Shown here: one piece after another, positions 15,777-24,209 of the stretch
Layout: each line of letters starts with the position of its first letter
How positions within the stretch are numbered: the first letter of the stretch is position 1
Source of the DNA: Streptomyces sp. NBC_01264
Lineage (GTDB): Bacteria; Actinomycetota; Actinomycetes; Streptomycetales; Streptomycetaceae
Assembly (NCBI RefSeq): GCF_026340675.1
Contig: NZ_JAPEOX010000001.1
Location: 4,278,001 to 4,342,000, forward strand
Length of the DNA: 64,000 nucleotides
Direction of reading: 5' to 3'
Program-made: the position numbers and the translations under genes
The notes under the pieces: generated by a model
Databases searched by the model: none
The model's input: the letters and a program-made list of their open reading frames with translations, nothing else
What the model was told of the DNA's origin: nothing

Positions 15777-16415
15777 ATGCACGATCACCCGCACGAACTC
15801 CCCACACCATCCGGGCTGATACCGGCCAGCACAGCCCCAGACCAGGCAGCAAGGTATGGCGTTGGACCGTCCAAGGGCCGGTCCAACACGGCCTTCGCCC
15901 CAGGGGTGGCGGAGGCAGGGCTCCGGCGCGAGGGCGCACCGGAGGGGGAACCGGACGTGCCCGCCGTCGTGCGCGCTGCTGATGAAGCCGCGCTCTACCG
16001 CGTTGCCCGCCGCCGTGCCCGCGAAGGCGTGCAGCGCACCCAGCGCGTCGACGTCCGCTACAGCGTCATCGAGAAGCGGTCGATCCTCGCCGAGGCCCGC
16101 CGCCTCGGCCTGGCCGGCGCTCACCTGGTGGGCGCGATCGTCATGGCCTACCTCCACGGCGGCTTCGCGGTACCCGGCCAGCGCACCTCCTTCGACGACC
16201 TGATCGACGAGCTCGCCGCCCTGCGCGCGGAGATCGCCCCGATAGGCAAGAACGTCAACCAGATCGCCTACAAGCTCAACTCCGGAGGCCGTCCCCATCC
16301 TGTGGACAGCGCCGTCCTGGCCCAGGCGGAACGTGTCCTGGCTCTGGCCCGTACCGCGGCCAAGGCGATCGACCTCGCCGCGAAGCAGGCGGCCGTATCG
16401 AAGCGGGCGGCCTGA
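15777..16415 (+). CDS. mobC: MobC-like relaxosome accessory protein
   Basis: 212 residues from ATG 15777 (CAGGAG 6 bases upstream). The N-terminal 85 residues are low-complexity. A ribbon-helix-helix-like stretch follows (RVDVRYSVIEKRSILAEARRLGLAG), then the MobC signature LAALRAEIAPIGKNVNQIAYKLNSGG near residues 145-170. MobC proteins bind oriT and help the relaxase melt the nick site. The stop is immediately followed by the TTG of the relaxase gene with no gap, so expression is coupled. Confidence 0.85.
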   Translation: MHDHPHELPTPSGLIPASTAPDQAARYGVGPSKGRSNTAFAPGVAEAGLRREGAPEGEPDVPAVVRAADEAALYRVARRRAREGVQRTQRVDVRYSVIEKRSILAEARRLGLAGAHLVGAIVMAYLHGGFAVPGQRTSFDDLIDELAALRAEIAPIGKNVNQIAYKLNSGGRPHPVDSAVLAQAERVLALARTAAKAIDLAAKQAAVSKRAA

Positions 16416-18071
16416 TTGATCGCGAAGATCGCCAAGGCCGGCAGCAGGACCCGCGGCGTCCTGAACTACCTCTACGGACCCGGCCGCGCCAACGAGCACA
16501 CCGACCCCCACCTCGTGGACTCCTGGGACGGCTTCGCCCCCGACCCCGAACGCGACCCGAACGCCACCCGCGCCCAACTCGCCACCGCCCTCGACCTGCG
16601 CGTAGAGCAGGCCGGCGACCGGGCCCCGAAGGCACACGTGTGGCACTGCTCCGTCCGAGCCGCACCCGAGGACCCGATCCTCACCGACGAGCAGTGGGCG
16701 ACGATCGCCCGCCGGATCCTGAACGCCACCGGCATCGCCCCCGCAGGCGACCCCGACGCCTGCCGCTGGATCGCCGTCCGCCACGCCGAAGACCACATCC
16801 ACATCGTGGCCACCAAAGTCCGAGGAGACCTCCGCGAGCCCCGGCACTGGAACGACTACCTGCACGCAGACAAGGAATGCGCCGCGATCGAGAAGGAGTA
16901 CGGCCTGCGCCAGGTCCCGCGCGGAGACCGCACCGCCGCCAAACGCCCCACCCGCGCAGAGAAGGAAAAGGCCCGCCGCACCGGACACGCCACCACCCCG
17001 CGCGAACGCCTGCGCACCACCGTCCGTACCGCCGTGGCCGCTGCAACCAACACCGAGGAGTTCTTCACCATCCTCCGCGGCACGGGCGTACTGGTGGACA
17101 TCCAGCACTTCCCCTCCGGCGACACCCGTGGCTACAAGGTCGCGCTCCCGGACGACAGCAGCGCCAAGGACGAACCCGTCTGGTTCTCCGGCTCCACCCT
17201 TGCCCCCGACCTCTCCTACCCGAAGATCGCCGAACGCCTCCGCCCCACCGACACCGCCCCCACAGGCCGGCGCCCGGAGCGGCAGACGGCGTGGCACCAG
17301 GTCACAGAAGCAGCCACGCTCATCCCCAAGGTGCTCGACCAAGCCGACGAGGCCACGGGGCAGGCGCACATCACGGTGCTCGCCGAAACCCTCGACGCAC
17401 TCGCCTTGATCGTCCCGGCGGGATACAAGCCACAGCTCGCCCAAGCCGCCGCGGCCTTCGAGCGGGCCAGCCGCTCCCGGATCCGCGCCCGCCACCAGCA
17501 GGCCCAGGCCACGCGTCGGGCGATCAAGGCGATCGTGCGTGAACCCGCCCCGAAAGACGGAGCCCTTCTCGCGGTCCTCCTCGACGCCGTCCTCCTGGCC
17601 GTCGTCGCAGCCCAGCACTGGCACCACATCCGCCACCACGACCAGCAGGCCGAAGCCGCCGACCAGGCAGCCGGATACCTGCGTACCACTCTCAGGACCG
17701 CTGCCATGGAGCCGCTGCGCACCCTGTCCCAGCGCGGCCGTCTCCTCACGGGGCCTGTCCTTCACCGGCAGACGGCTGCCCTGCACCGTTCACTCTCGGA
17801 ACACTCCGAGCGAGTGCTGGCCGAGCCCGGCTGGCCCGCACTCGCCACCACCCTCGCCGACGCCGAAGCCGCCGGTCATGACCCAGCCGCCTTGCTCACC
17901 GAAGCGGCAGGTCAACGGGACCTGACAACGGCCGCATCCATCAGCGAAGTGCTGGTGTGGCGTCTACGGCACCTCGCCGAACTGCCTCTTCAGCCCGCCC
18001 CAAGGCGGCCGCCGGCGACGCCGCCCACAGCTGGCGCAGCCCAACCGACTCAGCAGCGCCGCACGCGCTGA
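16416..18071 (+). CDS. Relaxase/mobilization nuclease (MobA/VirD2, MOBP-like)
   Basis: 551 residues, TTG start directly abutting the mobC stop. N-terminal relaxase features are KAGSRTRGVLNYLYGPG, a histidine-rich catalytic triad in RHAEDHIHIVATKV (about 120-133), and HVWHCSVRA before it. A nucleophilic tyrosine is probably Y18 or Y20 in LNYLYG. The C-terminal half (about 290-540) is alpha-helical and ends in a Pro-rich tail, with one hydrophobic helix near 390 (LLAVLLDAVLLAVVAA). It would nick at oriT and lead the strand into a conjugation channel supplied by another element, because element I has no TraB or type IV secretion genes. Confidence 0.87.
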   Translation: MIAKIAKAGSRTRGVLNYLYGPGRANEHTDPHLVDSWDGFAPDPERDPNATRAQLATALDLRVEQAGDRAPKAHVWHCSVRAAPEDPILTDEQWATIARRILNATGIAPAGDPDACRWIAVRHAEDHIHIVATKVRGDLREPRHWNDYLHADKECAAIEKEYGLRQVPRGDRTAAKRPTRAEKEKARRTGHATTPRERLRTTVRTAVAAATNTEEFFTILRGTGVLVDIQHFPSGDTRGYKVALPDDSSAKDEPVWFSGSTLAPDLSYPKIAERLRPTDTAPTGRRPERQTAWHQVTEAATLIPKVLDQADEATGQAHITVLAETLDALALIVPAGYKPQLAQAAAAFERASRSRIRARHQQAQATRRAIKAIVREPAPKDGALLAVLLDAVLLAVVAAQHWHHIRHHDQQAEAADQAAGYLRTTLRTAAMEPLRTLSQRGRLLTGPVLHRQTAALHRSLSEHSERVLAEPGWPALATTLADAEAAGHDPAALLTEAAGQRDLTTAASISEVLVWRLRHLAELPLQPAPRRPPATPPTAGAAQPTQQRRTR

Positions 18072-18102
18072 GCCCGACACCCCACCCGACAAGGAGCCCA
18101 TC

Positions 18103-19005
18103 CTGAAGACCCACCCCTTCGCCGCCATGTTCCCGATGCTGAACGAGGAGGAGATGCACGACCTCGCCCAGTCCATCAAGGACGAAGGCCTCCTCAAGCC
18201 GGTCGTCCTCGACCCCGACGGCGTCCTCCTCGACGGCCGCAACCGCCTCGCCGCCTGCGAGATCGCCGGGGTCGAACCCCACTTCACGACGTACGACGGT
18301 GACGACCCGGTCCGCCTGATCTTCAGCGCGAACATCGTGCGACGACACATCAGCCAGGGCCGGCGGTCCATGATCCTCGCGATGGCCCGTTCCTCTTCGG
18401 AACACTCCCTGCGCACCCACGCGAAGCTCCACGCCATCAGCCTGACCAGGCTCTCCAACGCCACCACCGTCCTCAAGCACGACCCCGAGCTCGCCGAGAA
18501 GGTCCGGGTCGGCACTGTCCGTCTCGACGCCGCGTACCAAACCGTCCGTCGGCGCATGGAACAGGTCGCCGCACTCCTCGCCCTGCAGGATCGGCTGCGC
18601 CAGCACGCCCCCGACCTCGCCGACCAGGTCATCGAAGAGAGCCTCACCCTCGAAGAGGCGACCGCCGCACTTGACCAGCGGATAGAAGAAGAGCGACTCC
18701 GCCTGCGCATCGAAGAGGTGGACGCGATCATGCAGGCCGATGGGACCACCGCGCTCCGGCTCACCCAGCGCGCCACGCAGGGTGAGCTCACCTGGCAGGC
18801 GGCCCATCAGCTGGCCGAACAGCACTACTCCCGGCGGGAGGACGCCATTCGGCGAACCCAGCAGGCGCTCGAACAGATCGCCACGCACTGGGCCGAACTG
18901 GAAGAACTCGCAATCCGCCTGAACACGCCCTACGCCCAGGAGGTCTTCGGGAGCCTTACCCCGACAGCACGCACGATCGCCACCCGCCTGAGCATCAGGG
19001 CCTGA
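18103..19005 (+). CDS. ParB/Spo0J N-terminal domain protein, probable CTG start
   Basis: 300 residues if it starts at CTG 18103, 292 from ATG 18127. CTG is preferred: AAGGAG lies 7 bases before it, and the extra residues KTHPFAAMFPML restore the usual ParB opening. The ParB nuclease/CTPase-like domain covers about 10-110, with LKPVVLDPDGVLLDGRNRLAACEIAG and the FSANIVRRHISQGRRSM segment. The rest is helical and glutamine/arginine-rich. No ParA is nearby, so it may regulate or load at repeats such as 14694-14826 rather than partition a plasmid. Confidence 0.78.
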   Translation: MKTHPFAAMFPMLNEEEMHDLAQSIKDEGLLKPVVLDPDGVLLDGRNRLAACEIAGVEPHFTTYDGDDPVRLIFSANIVRRHISQGRRSMILAMARSSSEHSLRTHAKLHAISLTRLSNATTVLKHDPELAEKVRVGTVRLDAAYQTVRRRMEQVAALLALQDRLRQHAPDLADQVIEESLTLEEATAALDQRIEEERLRLRIEEVDAIMQADGTTALRLTQRATQGELTWQAAHQLAEQHYSRREDAIRRTQQALEQIATHWAELEELAIRLNTPYAQEVFGSLTPTARTIATRLSIRA

Positions 19006-19017
19006 CCGCATAGACAC

Positions 19018-19053
19018 CGCTGGGTCCGACGCGTTTCAGCGTTGGCCCCAGCG
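19018..19053 (+). terminator. Hairpin after the mobilization operon
   Basis: CGCTGGG and CCCCAGCG arms with an internal GACGC/GCGT helix form an imperfect stem in the 56-bp gap between two convergent genes. No T-tract follows, as is usual in high-GC actinobacteria. Confidence 0.5.
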
Positions 19054-19061
19054 CCATGTCC

Positions 19062-19658
19062 TCATGGCTGTACGGCGAGACCTGCGCCCTCCTGGCGTCG
19101 CGCTGCCGCGCCGCGTAGCGGCAGTACCTGTGCCTGCGCGCACGCCCACTCCCTGGCATCGCTGAGGTGGCTCTGGCTGAGCCCGGTGTGGGGGTCGGGC
19201 TGGATGAGCAGGGTGGGGTAGCCGCGGGCGGTGCGGGCCGCTGCCCAGGTGTGGTCGAGGGCGGTGAAGTCGTCGTCGATCCAGATGGCCGGGGCTGTGC
19301 TGAGCCAGGGGTCGACGTGGTCGCGTTTCCAGAGGTAGCCGTTGGGGTGGCTGGTGGTGATCTGGGGGCAAGGCAGATCGAGGTAGGTGAACTCGGGCAG
19401 GCCCAGGATCGGACCGATGATGCTGGTGGCGTCCTTGCGCCAGCTCGTGCACCACACCGGGGTGACGAGGCCGCTGGCGAGGAGGCCGGCCAGCGCGGCC
19501 CCGTGGTCGGGGTTGAGCCAGATGGGGACGGGGTCGTCGGGGTGCCGGCCAGTGGGCAGGACGGTGTGGCGGACGTGGGTGGGCGGGGTGCGGCCGTCTG
19601 CGGCCGGGAAGGGTATGAGGACGCCGTCGATGTCCAGGAGGAGGTAGGGCAGAGTCAT
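19062..19658 (-). CDS. HAD-like hydrolase
   Basis: 198 residues, ATG with GGAGGCACCA upstream. Motif I is LLLDIDGVLIPF (DxD near residues 9-11). Motif II is likely CTSWRKDA, and motif IV is WIDDDFTALD near 127. The spacing matches small HAD phosphatases of the type often found beside nucleotide or repair genes in actinobacteria. It is last in a four-gene minus-strand set (unknown, APH-fold, methyltransferase, HAD). The final 20 residues look like read-through and may be poorly conserved. Confidence 0.75.
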   Translation of the reverse strand: MTLPYLLLDIDGVLIPFPAADGRTPPTHVRHTVLPTGRHPDDPVPIWLNPDHGAALAGLLASGLVTPVWCTSWRKDATSIIGPILGLPEFTYLDLPCPQITTSHPNGYLWKRDHVDPWLSTAPAIWIDDDFTALDHTWAAARTARGYPTLLIQPDPHTGLSQSHLSDAREWACAQAQVLPLRGAAARRQEGAGLAVQP

Positions 19659-19674
19659 TGGTGCCTCCGGGGGG

Positions 19675-20367
19675 TCAGCGTTTGCGGGCGGTGATCAGGA
19701 GGGTGGTTGGCCACGGGTCGCGGCGAGGGTGACGCAGCTCAAGTGCTGAGGTGATGCGCAGGCCGGTACGCCCGAGGTGTGCGCCCCAGCGGTGGGCGTC
19801 GAATTCCCAGCGGGCGAGGGGCAGTCGGGTGCGGTCGGGCATGGTGACGTAGTCCTCGCGCGGACGGTCGTCCGTGGACGGATGTCTTCCGGCCCGGGCT
19901 GGGTGAGGGACGGAGAAAGCCAGGACGCCGCCCGGCTTGAGGCGCCGGGAGATGGCGGCGAGCAGAAGCTCGGGGGCGACGAGGCCGACGGCGCCGAAGA
20001 CGGAAAAGACCCCGTCGAACGTCTCGCCGGTGGCCTGCAGGTGGTGCAGTGCGTGGCCGGCGGCGAAGGTGGCGCCGTCGAGGTGGCCGTAGTGGGACCG
20101 GGCGCGGCGTATCTGGAGTCCGACGAGGTCCACGCCGGTGACGTGGGCCTGGTGGTGCTTGGCGAGGTGGGCCACGTTGTGGCCGGGGCCGCAGCCCAGC
20201 TCCAGGATGCGCTTGCCGCGCAGGTCCCGTCCCAGAATCTCAGCTCCGGGACCGAGGCCTGCGTGGGTGCTCCATTCCATCCGGACCGGCGCGGTGAGCG
20301 CATGGGCGGGGGAAGCGGCTATGCGCTGGGCTGCGTGGGCGTACCAGGGCGAGACCTGGGCGAGCAC
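19675..20367 (-). CDS. SAM-dependent methyltransferase (class I)
   Basis: 230 residues. The GTG start directly abuts the stop of the kinase-fold gene. Motif I is ILELGCGPGHNVAHLAKHH (about 54-72), followed by VTGVDLVGLQIRRAR (acidic residue binding SAM ribose). FDGVFSVFGAVG and LKPGGVLAFSVPHPA are motifs II and III of the methyltransferase-11 type. The substrate is not evident. Tight linkage to a kinase-fold protein and a HAD phosphatase suggests modification of a small phosphorylated metabolite. Confidence 0.82.
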   Translation of the reverse strand: MLAQVSPWYAHAAQRIAASPAHALTAPVRMEWSTHAGLGPGAEILGRDLRGKRILELGCGPGHNVAHLAKHHQAHVTGVDLVGLQIRRARSHYGHLDGATFAAGHALHHLQATGETFDGVFSVFGAVGLVAPELLLAAISRRLKPGGVLAFSVPHPARAGRHPSTDDRPREDYVTMPDRTRLPLARWEFDAHRWGAHLGRTGLRITSALELRHPRRDPWPTTLLITARKR

Positions 20368-21279
20368 CTAGACCTCCAGGAGTTGGACCACGTCATTCAG
20401 GTGGCGACGGACGACGGGGATGTACGCGGTGTCCTTGGCCGGGTCGTTGATCCAGCGGATGGCCTGCTCCATGAACCACTCCACCGCCCACATGCGGTGC
20501 CAGCCCAGGGCCCATGCCTCGGCGGTCAGGCCGCCCCGGGCCGCGAGGGCATCCTCGTGGCCGCCTGCGGTGACGTACTGCTCCAGGAAGACCCGCAGCC
20601 GGATAGGGCTCGGTGTGTCGGTGGTGCCGTGGTAGGAGGCGAGGTCGATCAGGCCGGGGCCGGTGAAGGCACGGGCGAAGTCGAGGAGGTGCCATCCGTT
20701 CTCCCCGATGTGGACGCTCGTGGGGTGGAACTCGGAGTGGACCCAGCCGAACGGGTCCAGCGTCGCCCCCTGGACGCGAGCATCAGCCGCAGCGGAGATC
20801 CTCCCCAGTGCCGTCTCGATGTCGTCGCAGTCCATCCAGCGGCCGGCCTTCCGCAACCGTTGGAGGTGATCGAGGGCTCGGCCGGGCAAGGACGCGAGCC
20901 CCGCGCCGTCGAGAAGGGGCAGGCCGCCTGCCGGGCGGGCGGCGTGGAGCATGACGGCGGCGGCGACTCCGTCGAGGTCATCGGCGCCGCGGACGGGAGT
21001 GCCGAGGTCGTCCATGAGCATCCCGAGCCACTTGTCATGCATGGCGGTGGCGTGGAGCTCGGGGACCGGCAGCCCGCGCTGGTGGGCCAGCCGCAGCGCC
21101 TGGGCCTCGCGGTCGAAGGGCTCCTTGGCGTACTTGAAGACGGCCGTGGTGCCGTCGGGGAAGGTGACGCGTTCGACGCCGGACATGCCCCAGACGCGGA
21201 TCTCGGTACGTTCGGGGAGGGGCTTGCCGACGAGGGCGCACAGGTCATCCAGAAGGGCGGCGGTCAGGCTCTGGTCCAT
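20368..21279 (-). CDS. Aminoglycoside phosphotransferase-fold protein with altered catalytic motif
   Basis: 303 residues with the APH/choline-kinase pattern: an N-lobe GMSGVERVTFPDGTTAVFKYAKEPFDREAQALR (lysine in VFKYAK), a hinge LGMLMDDLGTP, and a catalytic segment FGWVHSEFHPTSVHIGENGWHLLDFARAF. In active APH enzymes the loop is HGDxHxGN and then D-F/W. Here the aspartate is replaced by Glu (H-S-E-F-H) and the asparagine by Ser, while the later Asp (LLDFA) remains. It may be a weak kinase, use another mechanism, or be a pseudokinase binding a ligand. Confidence 0.75.
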   Translation of the reverse strand: MDQSLTAALLDDLCALVGKPLPERTEIRVWGMSGVERVTFPDGTTAVFKYAKEPFDREAQALRLAHQRGLPVPELHATAMHDKWLGMLMDDLGTPVRGADDLDGVAAAVMLHAARPAGGLPLLDGAGLASLPGRALDHLQRLRKAGRWMDCDDIETALGRISAAADARVQGATLDPFGWVHSEFHPTSVHIGENGWHLLDFARAFTGPGLIDLASYHGTTDTPSPIRLRVFLEQYVTAGGHEDALAARGGLTAEAWALGWHRMWAVEWFMEQAIRWINDPAKDTAYIPVVRRHLNDVVQLLEV

Positions 21280-21357
21280 GGGGGTGACTCCAGGGGGATG
21301 GTGGGCGCCGGGGCGGCGAGCGGGTCGGCCCGCCCCGGCGCCGTAGTGGGGTTGGGG

Positions 21358-22107
21358 TTACTCGGCCGCGGTCACGCGGTGGGCGTAGACCTGCTCGATC
21401 CAGCCCGCCTTGAACTCGGCCAGGTCGTCACGGAAGTTCGCCATCGAGGCACCGTAGGGCGCGACCACCCCGCCGGACTGGTCCGGCACGGACTGGCAGC
21501 CGTGCACGAGCCGACCGCCGAGTGCGGCGTGGGCCTTGATGGACTCGATTCGGCGGTGCTCGTTGAACCAGCCGCCGTGGTAGACCTCGTCCAGCATTCC
21601 GCCCATCTCGTCGTCCAGGTCGAAGACGACGGAGGTGGCGGCGGGGAAGAACCAGCACGGCCCGACGTTGGAGATGTGCCCGTCCAGCTCGACCTTGTTG
21701 AGCGCCATCAGCGTGGCCGCCTCGCGCAGCATCCGCAGGTGCTCGGCGGTGATCTGCGGCAGACCGAGGCTGCCCAGGTGCTCCTCGCGGAAGAGGTACG
21801 AGTAGACCCCGTACGCCGTCGCCAGTACGCGGGCGGCGTCGGAGGTGGACTCGCCGTGGTTCTTGATGAAGTCGAGCGCGAGCTGTTCGACCGCGCTCTC
21901 GGCCGTCTCGTCCACGTCGAGGAGCTGGGTCTTCACCAGCTCCCAGTCAGCGACGAGCCAGGTGTTGGACTCGAAGCGGAAGAAGTACTCGGCCGGGTCG
22001 ATGGTGATGCGCTGGCCGTCCACGTGGATGCCGGGCAGGCGGCTCCAGCGCGGGTCGAAGGCGTCGGGCAGTTCGACCGTGATGGTCGCGGTGTCGATGG
22101 TGGTCAC
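21358..22107 (-). CDS. Protein of unknown function, first gene of the cargo operon
   Basis: 249 residues, no family recognised. Seen directly: a beta-rich start (TITVELPDAFDPRWSRLPGIHVDGQRITIDPAEYFFRFES), a helical middle, and an aromatic-rich part NVGPCWFFPAATSVVFDLDDEMGG. Invariant-looking His/Trp residues (HGGWFNEHRRIES) might form a binding site. It begins the minus-strand operon 78 bp upstream of the kinase-fold gene and is divergent from the XRE-TPR regulator. There is no signal peptide or membrane helix. Related cassettes occur, from memory, in other streptomycete elements. Confidence 0.7.
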   Translation of the reverse strand: MTTIDTATITVELPDAFDPRWSRLPGIHVDGQRITIDPAEYFFRFESNTWLVADWELVKTQLLDVDETAESAVEQLALDFIKNHGESTSDAARVLATAYGVYSYLFREEHLGSLGLPQITAEHLRMLREAATLMALNKVELDGHISNVGPCWFFPAATSVVFDLDDEMGGMLDEVYHGGWFNEHRRIESIKAHAALGGRLVHGCQSVPDQSGGVVAPYGASMANFRDDLAEFKAGWIEQVYAHRVTAAE

Positions 22108-22300
22108 CGTGTCTCCGTCTCTGATCGTCCGGGCCGAGGCATACGAATGCCCGAGCCCGTTGGGGCGTACGGAACTTGGGGGCCGCCCGGCCCGTGAGTG
22201 GGCGGCTGCTGATAAGTGAACCGCCCGCTACGCAGAGTGGGTACGGTGTGACCGAGGCCAAGCGGTATACGCGGTTTACAGCTCCGAGGCGGAGGAGATC

Positions 22301-23656
22301 GTGCCAGCGCCGACCAACCCCAACTCCCGCCTGCGCGAAGTGATCAGTACCGCGAGGTGCACGTACGAGGCACTCGCCAAGGACGTGCGCCGCATCGCAG
22401 CCGAGAACGGCGACCTGCTCCAGACCAACAAGTCGGCCATCTCGCACTGGGCAAACGGCACTCGAGTCCCCTCAGGCCAGGCGGGCCAGTACCTTGCCGA
22501 AGCGCTCTCCCGACGGCTTGGTCGCGTTGTCACCCGAACCGAGATCGGTCTCCAGTCACCTGACACGGAGGCCCCGCCGGGCACCGATCCCGTCACCACG
22601 GTCACCGACCTCGGCCGCGCGGACGTCGAGCGCCACCGATTCCTCGCCATCGCAGCCTTCACCACGGCCGGCGTAGCCATGCCGCTACTGCACGACCATG
22701 AAGCCACCTCGCGGATGCTCCGCGCCCGCACTGCCCGCTCCCTTGTCGGCAGTGATGACATCGACGTCGTACGGCAGATCACCGCGGCCTTCAGCGCCGC
22801 CGACGAACGCCTCGGCGGCGGCCACGGCCTGACCACCGTCACCGCCTACCTCGCCGACACCGCCGCACCCATGCTCCGGAGCCGCTTCCCCTCCGAAGCC
22901 TTGCGCCAGGCCGCCTTCGGCGCTGTCGCGGAACTCGCCTATCTCGCCGGCTGGAAACACCACGACCTCGGTCACGAGGGCGCCGCCCAGCGCTACTACC
23001 AGGTCGGCTACCAGCTTGCTTGCGAGGCCGATCCCCACGGCCACGCGGCCTGGATGATGCGCGCCCTGGCCCACCAGGCCCTGAGTCTCAAGCAGCCCCA
23101 CCACTGCGTCGACCTCGTCGAGGGTGCCCTGTCCCGCGGCCTCGGCCACGTCGACGGCCAGACCGAAGCCCTCCTCCACATCACCCACGCCCGCGCTTAC
23201 GCCGCCACCGGCGAGAACCCTTCGGCCGCCCGCGCTCTCCTCGCCGCCGAAGACGCTCTCCTGCGCGAGGACGGACCTCAGCCCAGCTTCTCCCGCGTCA
23301 GCGGCCCAGCAGCCGGCACCGTCACCAGCCACACGGCCCGCACCCTGACCGACCTCGCCGACCACGTCGGCACCGAGCAACAGCACCGCGACGCCCTCAC
23401 CCGCTGGGACCCGGAGAAGTACAAGTGCGTCCACGCCCTCACCCACGCCGACCTCGGCGACAGCCTCGCCGCCCAAGCCCGCGCCGACGAAGCGGTCGCC
23501 GCCTGGACCCAGGCCCTCGTCCTCATGGAGGGAATGACCTCCGATCGCACCCGCAAGGCGATCACCTCGATCCGCTCCACCCTCGCGGTCTACCAGCGCC
23601 GCCGCGTCCCCGGCGCCGCCGATCTCGCCCGCCGCGCCCGCGAAGCCCTCGCCTAA
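22301..23656 (+). CDS. XRE regulator with C-terminal TPR-like helices
   Basis: 451 residues, GTG start with GGAGGAG 6-12 bases upstream. The N-terminal 90 residues carry an atypical HTH (NKSAISHWANGTRVPSGQAGQYLAEALSRRLGR). A short hydrophobic helix follows (FLAIAAFTTAGVAMPLLH, about 111-128). From 160 on there are repeated helical pairs, such as AYLAGWKHHDLGHEGAAQRYYQVGYQLA and ADLGDSLAAQARADEAVAAWTQAL, typical of TPR ligand sensors in Streptomyces. It is divergent from the unknown/APH/methyltransferase operon and starts the NUDIX-HEPN operon, so it may control both sides of the cargo module. Confidence 0.8.
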   Translation: MPAPTNPNSRLREVISTARCTYEALAKDVRRIAAENGDLLQTNKSAISHWANGTRVPSGQAGQYLAEALSRRLGRVVTRTEIGLQSPDTEAPPGTDPVTTVTDLGRADVERHRFLAIAAFTTAGVAMPLLHDHEATSRMLRARTARSLVGSDDIDVVRQITAAFSAADERLGGGHGLTTVTAYLADTAAPMLRSRFPSEALRQAAFGAVAELAYLAGWKHHDLGHEGAAQRYYQVGYQLACEADPHGHAAWMMRALAHQALSLKQPHHCVDLVEGALSRGLGHVDGQTEALLHITHARAYAATGENPSAARALLAAEDALLREDGPQPSFSRVSGPAAGTVTSHTARTLTDLADHVGTEQQHRDALTRWDPEKYKCVHALTHADLGDSLAAQARADEAVAAWTQALVLMEGMTSDRTRKAITSIRSTLAVYQRRRVPGAADLARRAREALA

Positions 23657-23657
23657 C

Positions 23658-24191
23658 ATGCCCAACAATCAGCCCGATGAAGGGAAATGCACCGTGGCTC
23701 AGCAGACCGATGACCGCTCCCCCGCCCTCAAGCCGGCACTCGAATCGATGACCCTGCTGGTCGCGGCCGTCATCGTCCACGACCAGGCCACCGACCGCGT
23801 CGTCCTCCTCCAGCGCAGCGAGAACGCCAAGTTCGCCCAGGGCATGTGGGACCTCCCCGTCGGCAAGAGCGAGCCCGGCGAGCCCATCACCGAGACCGCG
23901 GTCCGCGAGCTCTACGAGGAAACCGGCATGACCGTAAAGCCGGAGTCGCTCAAGGTCGCGCACATCATCCACGGCGCCTGGGGCGTCGAAGCCCCCAACG
24001 GATTCCTCACCGTCGTCTTCGCCGCCCACGAATGGACCGGCGAACCCGAGAACCGCGAGCCTCGGAAGCACTCCCAGGTTCGCTGGGTCGACACCGCAGA
24101 TCTGCCCGCCGAGTTCGTCCCCACGACCCGCAGCGCCTTGGTCGCCTTCCTCGCGGACGGGGCACAGGTCTCACTCAACGGGTGGCTCTAG
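23658..24191 (+). CDS. NUDIX hydrolase
   Basis: 177 residues from ATG 23658. GTG 23694 with AAGGGA nearby is a credible alternative start. The NUDIX box is complete: G-K-S-E-P-G-E at about 75-81, then RELYEETGM (REUxEExGU). LLQRSENAKFAQGMWDLP precedes it. NUDIX enzymes hydrolyse nucleoside diphosphates linked to another moiety; the exact substrate is not predictable. It follows the regulator by 1 bp and precedes the HEPN-like gene by 18 bp, which indicates one transcript. Confidence 0.88.
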   Translation: MPNNQPDEGKCTVAQQTDDRSPALKPALESMTLLVAAVIVHDQATDRVVLLQRSENAKFAQGMWDLPVGKSEPGEPITETAVRELYEETGMTVKPESLKVAHIIHGAWGVEAPNGFLTVVFAAHEWTGEPENREPRKHSQVRWVDTADLPAEFVPTTRSALVAFLADGAQVSLNGWL

Positions 24192-24209
24192 ATCGGAGAC
24201 AGGAGCATC

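Noticed and set aside
19777..22197. An 806-codon plus-strand frame
   Set aside because: Opposite three genes with clear family motifs; no ribosome site or recognisable domain.
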